A stretch of DNA of 20,290 bases from an uncultured Planctomycetaceae bacterium (lineage in GTDB: Bacteria; Planctomycetota; Planctomycetia; Planctomycetales; Planctomycetaceae): the NCBI GenBank assembly GCA_937952455.1, contig CALFYU010000233.1:1-20290 (forward strand). Reading direction: 5' to 3'. Made by a program: the position numbers and the translations under genes. Numbering within the stretch: position 1 is the first letter of the stretch; every line of letters begins with the position of its first letter. Under the pieces are notes generated by a model. That model ran no database searches. It saw nothing but the letters and a program-made list of their open reading frames with translations, and was not told the origin of the DNA. Of this stretch, positions 1-7,762 are shown in pieces.

Positions 1-46
1 TCAAGTTTTCAGGCGGTCCGTAGGACTTGCATAACACGGCTTTCAT
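1..46 (-). CDS. NADPH:quinone oxidoreductase / zinc-type alcohol dehydrogenase family protein, N-terminal fragment
   Basis: On the minus strand an ATG at 46 opens a frame that reads MKAVLCKSYGPPENL before leaving the window. This start is characteristic of the quinone oxidoreductase branch of the medium-chain dehydrogenase/reductase superfamily, which commonly begins MKAVL-x(3)-GPPE-x-L. Such enzymes reduce quinones or other enones with NADPH in the cytoplasm. Only 15 codons are visible, so no cofactor or catalytic residue can be checked. A G-rich stretch about 10-14 nt upstream could serve as ribosome binding site. The gene lies 100 nt downstream of the VanZ-like gene on the same strand and could be co-transcribed with it. 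The assignment rests only on the N-terminal signature. Confidence 0.65.
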   Translation of the reverse strand, partial: MKAVLCKSYGPPENL

Positions 47-146
47 GACGATGCGGCCCCCAAAATGCGGGATCAAACGGCGTAAGCGAATCCACAGCTG
101 TCATTGTACGCAGAGCTGCGAGGTTTTCCCAAGGCGGCCGCTGGCA

Positions 147-1541
147 TCAAGCGGCGCGGTGACGATATTTCAACAGGCGGATTGTCACCAGCATCCCCAC
201 GGACGCACCCAGCATACACAACACCACGTCAAAAATGTCCGGCGTGTGATATCGATTGAGCACCTGTCCGACTTCGACCAGCATGGCCAATGCGGCCACG
301 TACAACAGCGACGCCGCCCACAACGCATACCGCATCGCACGCGCCGCACCGGGGCGGTCAACACTTCGCGCTGACAGTGCGCCGAGCGGAAGAAATAACA
401 GACCTTTCTGCAGGATTTCAGTCAGTGCGCGAAACTGCGAAACCGCCAGCAGGCTGGCCCCGGGAACCCGCAGCATCTGATGAAACCGGTCCCGCACCAT
501 CGGGCGGTCTTGAATCAAATCAAACGGCAGCCAAAAGTAGGCGACGACGATCAATGAATAAACTCCCGTCAGCAACAGCCAATGCCACGTTTGCAGACCG
601 GTGTAGCTCGCGGTGGCCGTGTCGTCGTGCGGAATGACGACATGCATCACCGCCGCGCCGATCGCGACGCCCACGGTTCCCGTCACCACGTCGGTCGCAT
701 CGGTAAAACGGGACATCACGGGAAACTGGCAGATCTCCACCGCCAGCACGATGGCGCCGCCGACAAAGATGCTTTCCGGTAAAGGCCGCAACGACTTTCC
801 GGGCGGCAGCCAGCCGATCGCCGCCAGCGCCCCCACGGGGATGAACACGATGGCATCGGTCAGCAATTCGCCGAGCGTCGCCCAGTTCCATACCGTCTCG
901 GAAAAAGGAATCAGCACCAAGCGATGGCTGACCATTTTCTCATAGACCTCCTCGGGATGAATCGTCAGGTCCAACGGGAGCAGAGCATATAACAATAGAC
1001 CCACCAAATAGGCTTGGAGCAGCCAACAGATTTGCCGCCGGGTGCTGGATTGCCCGGAGTAGGATCGCAGCCAGGCAGTGATTCTCTGTCCGGCGATGAG
1101 CCACAATATGATCCCGCCGACCGCACCGACCGTCTGGGCCAAAATATCGTTCCCCGAGAAGAAACGCTTCGGAAGCCAAAGTTGTCCAAATTCGACGACG
1201 ATGCTCAGCGCCAGGCATCCCGCCAGGATACAGGGGATGGAAATCCACAACAGGGCCGCCCGTGGGCGATCGACGGCACAGGCGCCGAGCAGACAAAAAC
1301 TGATCGGAACCATCACCAGCGCATTGGTGGCCCAATCGGAGCGGTCGATCCGGCCGAACGAAATCAGCGGCCTGGACCAGACCATCTCCCAGGCGTCGGA
1401 CACGGACAACGAGATCGTCTCAAACGGGACCCAGGAGCCGTAAATGGCGATCGCCGCGAAGAATAGCGCCAACACGGCAAAATGAATGCGGCGCGGGGGA
1501 AGGGGCGTAGCAGATTCGGATTGTGGGGAGACTGAAGTCAC
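147..1541 (-). CDS. VanZ-like membrane protein with three tandem VanZ-type repeats
   Basis: The 464-residue protein is almost entirely hydrophobic membrane segments. Three consecutive units of about 130 residues each carry the VanZ signature. Unit 1 (about 25-150) has WVPFE at 37-41, a conserved N-x(5)-P stretch near 73-79, EFGQ at 117-120 and NDIL at 131-134. Unit 2 (about 180-300) has LPLD at 188-191, FIPVG at 233-237, EICQ at 269-272 and DATDV at 281-285. Unit 3 (about 325-455) has LPFD at 338-341, FLPLG at 383-387, EVGQ at 423-426 and DIFDV at 435-439. VanZ proteins are small membrane proteins named for a teicoplanin-resistance gene; their biochemical role is unclear. The start is GTG at 1541 and overlaps the nrdR stop codon by 4 bp, which implies translational coupling. 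Most VanZ proteins have a single domain, so this one looks like a triplication. Confidence 0.85.
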   Translation of the reverse strand: MTSVSPQSESATPLPPRRIHFAVLALFFAAIAIYGSWVPFETISLSVSDAWEMVWSRPLISFGRIDRSDWATNALVMVPISFCLLGACAVDRPRAALLWISIPCILAGCLALSIVVEFGQLWLPKRFFSGNDILAQTVGAVGGIILWLIAGQRITAWLRSYSGQSSTRRQICWLLQAYLVGLLLYALLPLDLTIHPEEVYEKMVSHRLVLIPFSETVWNWATLGELLTDAIVFIPVGALAAIGWLPPGKSLRPLPESIFVGGAIVLAVEICQFPVMSRFTDATDVVTGTVGVAIGAAVMHVVIPHDDTATASYTGLQTWHWLLLTGVYSLIVVAYFWLPFDLIQDRPMVRDRFHQMLRVPGASLLAVSQFRALTEILQKGLLFLPLGALSARSVDRPGAARAMRYALWAASLLYVAALAMLVEVGQVLNRYHTPDIFDVVLCMLGASVGMLVTIRLLKYRHRAA

Positions 1542-1999
1542 TGCCGGGCCGGGTCGCGGAGCATCGGTTCCAATTCTTCGACGAAATCGTTGACGTCCTT
1601 GAATTCACGATAGACCGATGCAAACCGGACGAAGGCTACCTGGTCAACCTGCCGCAGAATATTGAACACCCGCTCGCCGATGTAGGGGGAGGGAACCTCG
1701 CGTTCAAAATTCTGGTAGACGTCCGTTTCGACCTTGTTGACGATCTCCTCGATCTGTTCGTCGCTGACGGGCCTTTTGTAACAGGCCTTTTCCAGTCCCG
1801 CACGAATATTGTGTCGATCGAAGGGAACGCGGCTGCCGTCCTTTTTGATCACTTTCAGCGGCGCTTCTTCGATCTTTTCGTAAGTCGTAAACCGCCGGCC
1901 GCATTCCAAACATTCGCGCCTCCGCCGAATCGCATGTTCTTGACTGGCGCGGGAGTCGGTGACTTTGGATTCGTCGTGACGGCAAAAGGGACACTTCAT
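1538..1999 (-). CDS. nrdR: Transcriptional repressor NrdR (ribonucleotide reductase regulator)
   Basis: The 153-residue protein matches NrdR over its full length and has the usual family size. An N-terminal zinc ribbon uses C3-x2-C6 and C30-x2-C33, followed by the typical RRREC-LECGRRFTTYE segment. An ATP-cone domain follows at roughly 49-139, with KKDGSRVPFD and an F-x-R-F-ASVYREF ending. NrdR binds ATP/dATP and represses ribonucleotide reductase operons through NrdR boxes, so it senses nucleotide pools in the cytoplasm. The ATG at 1999 has a GGAG motif at 2010-2013 (read on the minus strand), 10 nt upstream. The stop overlaps the start of the VanZ-like gene (GTGA overlap). No ribonucleotide reductase gene lies in the window. 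Confidence 0.97.
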   Translation of the reverse strand: MKCPFCRHDESKVTDSRASQEHAIRRRRECLECGRRFTTYEKIEEAPLKVIKKDGSRVPFDRHNIRAGLEKACYKRPVSDEQIEEIVNKVETDVYQNFEREVPSPYIGERVFNILRQVDQVAFVRFASVYREFKDVNDFVEELEPMLRDPARQ

Positions 2000-2181
2000 C
2001 TGAAGCGCACTCCGCTATAGTAGGCGAATTGGGAAGCCTTGCTCCACGGAAAACGTCGGCAGTTGCGTCCGCGGTGGAGGAATCCTCCCAACTCGTTATC
2101 TGCCAACGTGTAGCGTAACCGATGCGAGAATGGTTTACCAGTGGAATTGCCAGCGGCACCGGCTGACGGTCCGAAGATGCG

Positions 2182-2229
2182 ACCCGGTCGATCGTGAAAC
2201 GACCGATTGGACGAGCCGGGTGATTTTTT
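2182..2229 (+). terminator. Terminator-like stem-loop in the 2000-2343 gap
   Basis: ACCCGG (2182-2187) can pair with CCGGGT (2216-2221), with the additional short pairing TCG/CGA inside, and is followed by GATTTTTTG. This has the form of an intrinsic terminator on the plus strand. No recognised plus-strand gene lies upstream, because nrdR is divergent. A 14-codon ORF (2122-2166) ends 15 nt before the stem, so a leader/attenuator for the small gene at 2344 is possible but unproven. The rest of the 344-base gap holds only an imperfect palindrome (GGAGGA/TCCTCC, 2076-2088) and nothing else I can support. Confidence 0.3.
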
Positions 2230-2343
2230 GTACCCTGAGAGGCCAACGACCGGCCCGGAGGGGACTTGTGCTCCCATGCATTCGGTCTTCCGGCGTCGGC
2301 CCGTTCCCCGCACGTCTCCCGGCACCTTGATGGACACGGCAGA

Positions 2344-2634
2344 ATGGCGAAAAAGCGCGCATCGAAGACTTCCGGCATCGCAATCGGCACGCCGATTCGG
2401 GTCAAACCGGGAGTCACGTCCCCCGACATGCCCGATTTCCCCCTGGCAGGCTGGACCGGTGCCGTCGCCGAAGTCGCCAAGAAAAAGCCCCCCCGTAAAT
2501 ACATGATCGAGTGGGACCAAAAAACCCTCGACGCAATGCCGGCGGAATATTTGAGTTTCTGTGAGCAAAAGCAGTTGTACCACCTGATGATCTGCCTGGG
2601 CGAGGACGAGGTCGAATCGGTCGCAGCCGAGTGA
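2344..2634 (+). CDS. Small conserved planctomycete protein with SH3/KOW-like core
   Basis: The predicted product has 96 residues. After a basic N-terminus (MAKKRASKTSG) it shows GTPIRVKPGV, then PDFPLAGWTGAV, a run of lysines and prolines, YMIEWDQKTLD, and an acidic end with LGEDEVE. The pattern G-T-x-[IV]-[RK]-V-x-x-G ... GW-x-G-x-V ... Y-x-[IV]-x-W resembles small SH3/KOW-like beta-barrel proteins. From memory, similar planctomycete proteins are annotated as hypothetical or 'calcium-binding'; I see no EF-hand. The open frame extends upstream to 2266, but those residues look like non-coding sequence, so the ATG at 2344 is preferred. There is no strong Shine-Dalgarno motif. It is followed by repeat copy A. 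Confidence 0.7.
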   Translation: MAKKRASKTSGIAIGTPIRVKPGVTSPDMPDFPLAGWTGAVAEVAKKKPPRKYMIEWDQKTLDAMPAEYLSFCEQKQLYHLMICLGEDEVESVAAE

Positions 2635-2669
2635 ACGGTGATTGGTCATTCTGCCCGAAAAGGTGGTTC

Positions 2670-2826
2670 GGGTGGCCGCGATAGCGCAGCTATCGGGGCG
2701 GGCGCAGCCCGCAAGAAGCCGCAATTTCCGCGTGACCTTTTCGTGGGACACACTCGAACAAAGTAGCGCCGAATTGCGGCTTGCTGTGCCTGCGGCACAC
2801 CGATTGTTTCACAATCGCTGCCACCC
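2670..2826. repeat. Hairpin-array repeat, copy A
   Basis: A 157-bp non-coding element bounded by GGGTGGC (2670-2676) and its inverse GCCACCC (2820-2826). From left to right it holds CGATAGC-GCA-GCTATCG (2679-2695), GCGGGC-GCA-GCCCGC (2698-2712), AAGCCGCAATT (2716-2726), a 45-nt centre, the inverse AATTGCGGCTT (2772-2782), GTGCC-TGC-GGCAC (2786-2798) and CGATTGT-TTC-ACAATCG (2801-2817). Every arm is a perfect complement. The whole can fold as a multi-branched cruciform. It lies between the small gene ending at 2634 and the FAD oxidoreductase start at 2926. Copy B at 7847-7939 has the same plan. Confidence 0.85.
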
Positions 2827-2925
2827 TGACCGCGCGCCCCGTCCGTTCGCGATTGCCGTGCCGAACGTTTATCATGGACTACCAAACAATCGCCGCACGT
2901 CACCGCCGTACAAGGATCCTCAACC

Positions 2926-5214
2926 ATGCCCCGTCGAATTCTTTCTTGTCTCGCCCCCCTGTTCTGCCTCCTCGCGGCGACTCCGCTGTTTGCTGCTGAG
3001 GGCGACGTCGTGGTCATCGGCGGGACGCCGGGGGGGATTGCGGCGGCGTTGGCGGCGGGACGGGCGGGGCGGGAGGTGACGCTGGTGGAATACCACGACC
3101 ACGTCGGCGGGATGATGACCGGCGGACTAGGGAAGAGCGACATCGAGCACCGCGAGATGATCGGCGGGATCTTCAACGAATTCGTCAGTCGTGTTCGGGA
3201 ACACTACATCCGCACCTATGGCCGCAACCACGAAAACGTCGAAAAATGCCGCGACGGCTATTACTATGAACCGTCGGTCGCTGAAGCGGTGATCGAGAGG
3301 ATGATTGCGGAAACACCAACCGTGACCGTGCTCAAAGGTTGGCGGTTGAAGTCGGCGACCGTGACCGACGACCGGCTCGTCGCCGTCGACATCGTCAATC
3401 GCCACACGGGTGAGACGCGGACGTTAAACGCCAAGGTCTTCATCGATGCAACGTACGAGGGCGATCTGTATGCGGCCGCCGGCGCGAAGTTTCGCCTGGG
3501 GCGCGAAGCCCGCGAAGAATTCGACGAATCGCACGCGGGCGTGATCTATTTCGACTACCAGACCAAAAACATCCTGCCCGCCACCACCGGCGCCGCTGAC
3601 GATCGGCTGCCCGCTTATACCTACCGGCTCTGCTTGACGAGCGATCCCAACAACGCCGTCCCCATGACCGCGCCGCCGCCCGATTACGACCGCGCGAATT
3701 ACGTTGGCTATTTCGATGACCTTAACGCCGGACGGTTGGATGCGCCCAAATCATTCAAGCCGGGACGCGGTTATAACCCGAAACATTTCGGCACACTGGT
3801 GCGGGCCTTGTCGGTCACCGAAATCCCCAACAACAAATCCGACGTAAACATCAACCCTCGCCCGCTGGCATTTCCGTTTCCGGAGGAGAACGCGGGCTAT
3901 GTCACCGGGGACGACGAAACCCGCCAGCGGATCAGTGCACGGCATCGCAATTTGGCGCTGGGGCTGCTCTGGTTTTTGCAAAACGATGACGAGGTTCCCG
4001 CAGAGCACCGTCAATTGGCCAATGAATGGCATCTGCCGCAGGACGAATTCACAGACAACGGGCATTTCCCGTTTCAACTCTACGTCCGCGAAGCACGGCG
4101 GCTGGTCGGCGAATACACGCTGACCGAACACGACATCACCGGCGACGGTGCCGATCAGACGCCGCGGCATCACGAGGACAGCATCGCCGTCGGCGAATTC
4201 CCCATCGACAGTTTTCCGTGTCGCAAGCGCCAGCCGGGGGACACGGTCGTGTTGGAAGGTTACCTCGGCATGCTGGATCACATCACGCGGCCGTATGAAA
4301 TTCCGTACCGCATCATGATCCCGGAAACGATTGACGGATTGATCGTGCCGGTGGCCGCTTCGACGACGCATGTCGGGTTTTCGTCGATCCGCATGGAACC
4401 AACCTGGATGGCACTGGGACAGGCGGCCGGCGTCGCGGCCGATTTGGCCGTTGAGAAAAATGTACCCCTAACGCGGGTGCCAATTCCCGAACTGCAAGAC
4501 CGTTTGGCGCAGCAAGGCCAAGTGCTGCGGCATGCCACGCTTGCGGAGCCGCCGCACCCTAAGGACAATCCCCTCTCCCCCGTCATGCTTCGCGCCGATT
4601 GGGTGCCGGACGATCCGCATACAATCGATTTTGCCAACCTGCCCCGCGTGAAAAGCGAGCATGTTGTCGTCAGCGACGTGCGGAAAAGCGATGGCGTGAA
4701 TCAGCACAACTACTTGGCGCATCACGGCGGCAAGTATTGGATCATGTGGAGCGATGGTCCGGGGGTTGAAGATCGTGTCGGCCAGCGGGTGAAATTCGCG
4801 ACCAGCCCCGACGGCCTGAAGTGGAGCGCGGCGAAGTTCCACACGCCGATTCCTCCGAATTCCGGACCGGACTCGGAGCATTACAACACGCGAACGGAGA
4901 AAGGTTGGCGGTGGATCTCGCGCGGGTTCTGGCAGCGGGACGGCGAGTTGTTGGCGCTGGCGTCGCTGGACGAAGCCGCCGGGTTCTTCGGGCCGGGATT
5001 GGAACTGCACGCGTTTCGCCTGAATCCCGAGAACGAAACCTGGGAGGATCAGGGGGTGATCTATGACAACGCGATCAACAACTTTCCGCCCAAGAAAATC
5101 CCGATCGGCAAACGGATGATGTCGCGGCGGCCGTACGACTGTGCAGTTTCTGGTGGGCGGCGTCGAGGCGATCGACCAGTGGGAGTCGTTTCCGGTCCTC
5201 GGGTCCAGCAGTGA
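2926..5214 (+). CDS. Secreted FAD-dependent oxidoreductase fused to a sialidase-like domain (5' part, frameshifted near 5140)
   Basis: The first 762 residues are readable in this frame. A signal peptide occupies about residues 1-24 (MPRR, hydrophobic core, cleavage near LFAA-EGD). A dinucleotide-binding fold follows immediately: VVVIGGTPGG, then a glutamate at the end of the second strand (TLVE), then GGMMTGGLG. This is typical of the FAD_oxidored family (PF12831) of planctomycetes and Bacteroidetes, whose substrates are mostly unknown and which often sit near carbohydrate-degradation genes. The domain ends near residue 545 (EPTWMALGQAAGVAADLA lies near 500). From about residue 584 a beta-propeller-like segment begins (YWIMWSDGPG, Asp-box-like SPDGLKW near 626). 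The last ~24 residues after 738 are out of frame. The continuation is at 5141-5659. ATG 2926 has AAGGA at 2912-2916. Repeat A lies just upstream. Confidence 0.88.
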   Translation: MPRRILSCLAPLFCLLAATPLFAAEGDVVVIGGTPGGIAAALAAGRAGREVTLVEYHDHVGGMMTGGLGKSDIEHREMIGGIFNEFVSRVREHYIRTYGRNHENVEKCRDGYYYEPSVAEAVIERMIAETPTVTVLKGWRLKSATVTDDRLVAVDIVNRHTGETRTLNAKVFIDATYEGDLYAAAGAKFRLGREAREEFDESHAGVIYFDYQTKNILPATTGAADDRLPAYTYRLCLTSDPNNAVPMTAPPPDYDRANYVGYFDDLNAGRLDAPKSFKPGRGYNPKHFGTLVRALSVTEIPNNKSDVNINPRPLAFPFPEENAGYVTGDDETRQRISARHRNLALGLLWFLQNDDEVPAEHRQLANEWHLPQDEFTDNGHFPFQLYVREARRLVGEYTLTEHDITGDGADQTPRHHEDSIAVGEFPIDSFPCRKRQPGDTVVLEGYLGMLDHITRPYEIPYRIMIPETIDGLIVPVAASTTHVGFSSIRMEPTWMALGQAAGVAADLAVEKNVPLTRVPIPELQDRLAQQGQVLRHATLAEPPHPKDNPLSPVMLRADWVPDDPHTIDFANLPRVKSEHVVVSDVRKSDGVNQHNYLAHHGGKYWIMWSDGPGVEDRVGQRVKFATSPDGLKWSAAKFHTPIPPNSGPDSEHYNTRTEKGWRWISRGFWQRDGELLALASLDEAAGFFGPGLELHAFRLNPENETWEDQGVIYDNAINNFPPKKIPIGKRMMSRRPYDCAVSGGRRRGDRPVGVVSGPRVQQ

Positions 5215-5659
5215 GCTTTCGGCCGAAGAACCGTTTTGGTGGGCATTGCCCGACGGAAACCTGATGGCGCTGTTCCGCGACAATCGCCGCAGCGGATATT
5301 TGTACCGTTCGTTCTCAACCGACAACGGCCGCACCTGGAGCCGTCCCACGAAGACGAACTTCCCCGACGCCACGTCGAAGATCAACGGCCTCCGCTTGAA
5401 GGACGGCCGCTACGTCCTGGTCTCCAACGCCAATCCCAAAAAACGCGACCCGCTGGTACTGTCGATCAGCGACGACGGCCTGGTGTTCAACCGCATGGCC
5501 TACCTATTCGGCGGCCGCCGCATCGACTACCCGCACGTGCTGGAACACGACGGATATTTGTTCGTGGCGTTTTCGGGCGGGAAGCAGAGCGTGGAGGTGT
5601 TACGGATTCGGGTGGGGGATTTGGCGGGGGTTTTGAATGAGGGCGACAAGAAGGAGTAA
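5141..5659 (+). CDS. C-terminal continuation of the FAD oxidoreductase/sialidase-like protein (displaced by frameshift)
   Basis: This frame carries the missing end of the propeller domain: VQFLVGGVEAIDQWESF, then a perfect Asp-box STDNGRTW, then SISDDGLVF, and a final segment IDYPHVLEHDGYLFVAFSG. Asp-boxes (S-x-D-x-G-x-T-W) mark sialidase-type beta-propellers. Removing a single base near 5140 (for example T5140) joins PYD of the upstream frame directly to VQFLVGG, giving one protein of about 910 residues ending at 5659. The nominal start at 5141 is GTG and has no convincing ribosome binding site. It is best read as the 3' part of the same gene. The cause is either a real frameshift mutation or a sequence error. 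Confidence 0.8.
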   Translation: MQFLVGGVEAIDQWESFPVLGSSSELSAEEPFWWALPDGNLMALFRDNRRSGYLYRSFSTDNGRTWSRPTKTNFPDATSKINGLRLKDGRYVLVSNANPKKRDPLVLSISDDGLVFNRMAYLFGGRRIDYPHVLEHDGYLFVAFSGGKQSVEVLRIRVGDLAGVLNEGDKKE

Positions 5660-5887
5660 AACGTCGTAGTTACGGTTATTTGGCTCGAGTATTCAAAACG
5701 GACATATTGATCTGATTTCGCGTTGTCCGCGTGTCCTAAATTTAGCAATAGGGCATTGTGCTCTAGTTACTCTCAAATTCAACGACCGTCTGTTGGGTGT
5801 TCAATGGAAGACCCTCTCTTTACGAAGCTCTGACAGTTTATCCCCATCACTTACTTTGCAGAGCGAGTTTTTTCATTTCTGTATTGG

Positions 5888-6592
5888 TTGTTTAGGCAAT
5901 TAAAGAGGCCACTTCCACCCTTTGGTGACCAGGGAAGCTCGATTGATCGTCAGCTTGATGACGAATCTCAATCCCAGAGCGGCTCACACAAAATCGAAGG
6001 CAAGATTTGCTGCGGCATTTTAGTTGCTTGTACTCTCTTTGTCTTGCTGTCGTTTAATGTGCCGATTCCCTATTTGCCAGCTTTCGCCGTTGGAGCGGCC
6101 ATCTTTCGAATCGTCGACATTATTCAAGTGTCGATAAATATTGTCCTGTTCAATCGCCTGCGTGTTCATCCGGACCTGCGAAACCCGATGATCTCGCTTA
6201 CTCGCTCCTTGTTGCTCACGGTGATCAACTATTTTGAGTTGATTTTATTGTTCGGGGTGATTTACCTCAGTTATCCAGAAATAATTCATCCACGAGTCGA
6301 ACCATATGATGCGCTTTACTTTAGCGTGATAACTCAAATCACGATCGGATATGGTGATCTCCGACCAGTAGGTTGGGGCCGATTGGTCGCATCAATTCAG
6401 GGTATCACTGGGTTTTTCTTCGCAATTTTTGTTCTCGCACGATTCATATCGTCACTGCCTTCCATCGATACCGTGGTGGGTGACGGCCCGAATGATCAGA
6501 CATCGGGTGCTGTGATTAGAGGGAGCGTGAACGACGTCAATTCGCCACGACTTCTTGCTGAAAAGGACCCGGAGAATTCGCAAAGTGAGTAG
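5888..6592 (+). CDS. Potassium channel-like membrane protein (Ion_trans_2 type)
   Basis: The predicted protein has 234 residues. Hydrophobic segments lie at about 40-60, 63-88, 107-129 and 165-188. Between the last two, a pore helix leads to TIGYGD at 152-157, a canonical K+ selectivity filter. The pore module (segment 3, filter, segment 4) is the Ion_trans_2 fold; the two preceding helices are of unknown function. There is no RCK or cyclic-nucleotide-binding domain in the remaining C-terminus, which is polar and acidic. The frame is open from 5834, with TTG at 5888 the most plausible start; no ATG exists before residue 101, so the start is uncertain. The gene and the 228-bp gap before it (5660-5887, nothing else recognised) are clearly richer in A+T than their neighbours, which suggests horizontal acquisition. 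Confidence 0.8.
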   Translation: MFRQLKRPLPPFGDQGSSIDRQLDDESQSQSGSHKIEGKICCGILVACTLFVLLSFNVPIPYLPAFAVGAAIFRIVDIIQVSINIVLFNRLRVHPDLRNPMISLTRSLLLTVINYFELILLFGVIYLSYPEIIHPRVEPYDALYFSVITQITIGYGDLRPVGWGRLVASIQGITGFFFAIFVLARFISSLPSIDTVVGDGPNDQTSGAVIRGSVNDVNSPRLLAEKDPENSQSE

Positions 6593-6731
6593 ATTGCCGG
6601 TCGCGCCCTTCGCACCCCAACGCCCCGCCTCTGTGTTCCGCCGCCGCGAGCTATCCCCTCCCCCGCCGGAAATCTGCTAAAATACCCCCAAGCCAACCAA
6701 CACACACCACCAGCGGGGATACCGTTGCACC

Positions 6732-7754
6732 ATGAAAGCCCTCGTGAAAGCGAAATCTGAGCCGGGGTTGTGGATGGAGGATGTGCCGGTGCCGGAGTTC
6801 GGGCCGAATGACCTGTTGATCCGCATCACGCACACCGCTATCTGCGGCACCGATCTGCACATTTATCATTGGGACGACTGGGCGCAGCAGACCGTCCCCG
6901 TGCCGATGGTCACCGGACACGAGTATTGCGGCGTGATCGAAGCAGTGGGCGATCTGGTCGCCGACTTCCAGCCGGGCGACCGGGTTTCAGGTGAGGGGCA
7001 CATCACCTGCCGGCATTGCCGCAACTGCCGCGCCGGGCGGCGGCACCTGTGCCGCAACACGCTGGGGGTCGGCGTGAACCGTCCCGGCTGTTTCGGCGAG
7101 TTCTTTTCGCTGCCGGCGACGAATGGCTTCAAGATCCCCGACGACATCCGCCCGGAGATCGCCACGATCCTGGACCCCTTCGGCAACGCCACGCACACGG
7201 CGCTCTCGCAGGACATGGTGGGCGAAGACGTGTTGATCACCGGCGCCGGCCCGATCGGCGTGATGGCGGCCGCCATCTGCCGGCACGTCGGCGCGCGGCA
7301 CGTGGTGGTCACCGACATCAACGAGTATCGCCTCGGTCTGGCCGAACGGCTGGGGGCGACGTACACGCTCAACCCGCAAAAGAAATCGCTGCGCGACGCG
7401 ATGCAGGACTTGGGCATGAAGGAGGGCTTCGACGTCGGCCTGGAGATGTCGGGCAGCCCAGCGGCGTTTCAATCGATGCTGGAAACGATGAACCACGGCG
7501 GCAGCGTGGCCCTCTTAGGCATCTTTCCCAAACCGATCGTCACCGATTGGAGCCAGGTGATCTTTAAGGGGCTGAAACTCAAAGGCATCTATGGCCGCGA
7601 AATGTACGAGACGTGGTACAAGATGACGACGATGCTGCAAAGCGGCCTGGACATCTCCGGCGTGATCACGCACCGCTTCCAGGTCGACGATTTCGAACTC
7701 GGTTTCCAGGCAATGGAAGAAGGCCGCTCGGGGAAGGTGATTTTGGAGTGGTGA
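6732..7754 (+). CDS. tdh: L-threonine 3-dehydrogenase
   Basis: The 340-residue protein aligns with bacterial Tdh over the full length (E. coli 341). It oxidises L-threonine with NAD+ to 2-amino-3-ketobutyrate in the cytoplasm. Catalytic zinc ligands C38, H63 and E64 are present, with T40 and H43 of the proton relay. The structural zinc site has C93, C96, C99 and C107. The nucleotide-binding loop is GAGPIG at 171-176 with the NAD-selecting aspartate at 195 (VVVTD). The DPFGNATHTAL segment is also typical. ATG 6732 is preceded by a GGGGA about 13 nt upstream. The usual partner kbl (2-amino-3-ketobutyrate CoA ligase) is not adjacent, so it must be elsewhere, or the product is handled differently. 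Confidence 0.95.
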   Translation: MKALVKAKSEPGLWMEDVPVPEFGPNDLLIRITHTAICGTDLHIYHWDDWAQQTVPVPMVTGHEYCGVIEAVGDLVADFQPGDRVSGEGHITCRHCRNCRAGRRHLCRNTLGVGVNRPGCFGEFFSLPATNGFKIPDDIRPEIATILDPFGNATHTALSQDMVGEDVLITGAGPIGVMAAAICRHVGARHVVVTDINEYRLGLAERLGATYTLNPQKKSLRDAMQDLGMKEGFDVGLEMSGSPAAFQSMLETMNHGGSVALLGIFPKPIVTDWSQVIFKGLKLKGIYGREMYETWYKMTTMLQSGLDISGVITHRFQVDDFELGFQAMEEGRSGKVILEW

Positions 7755-7762
7755 ATTTTTTT

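Noticed and set aside
9..104. 31-codon minus-strand ORF starting ATG at 104 upstream of and overlapping the quinone oxidoreductase start
   Set aside because: Out of frame with the recognisable MKAVL start, no family features and no ribosome binding site; probably chance.
1523..2020. 165-codon plus-strand ORF opposite nrdR
   Set aside because: Exact antisense of the well-supported nrdR gene; no domain features.
1704..2504. 266-codon minus-strand ORF across nrdR, the gap and the small gene
   Set aside because: Overlaps nrdR in another frame and has Arg/Pro/Ser-rich composition typical of an antisense or off-frame shadow.
5101..5170. Programmed ribosomal frameshifting in the FAD/sialidase gene
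   Set aside because: No slippery sequence or following stimulatory structure was evident; mutation or sequence error is simpler.
4468..5385. 305-codon minus-strand ORF opposite the FAD/sialidase gene
   Set aside because: Antisense shadow of a high-GC gene; lacks recognisable motifs.
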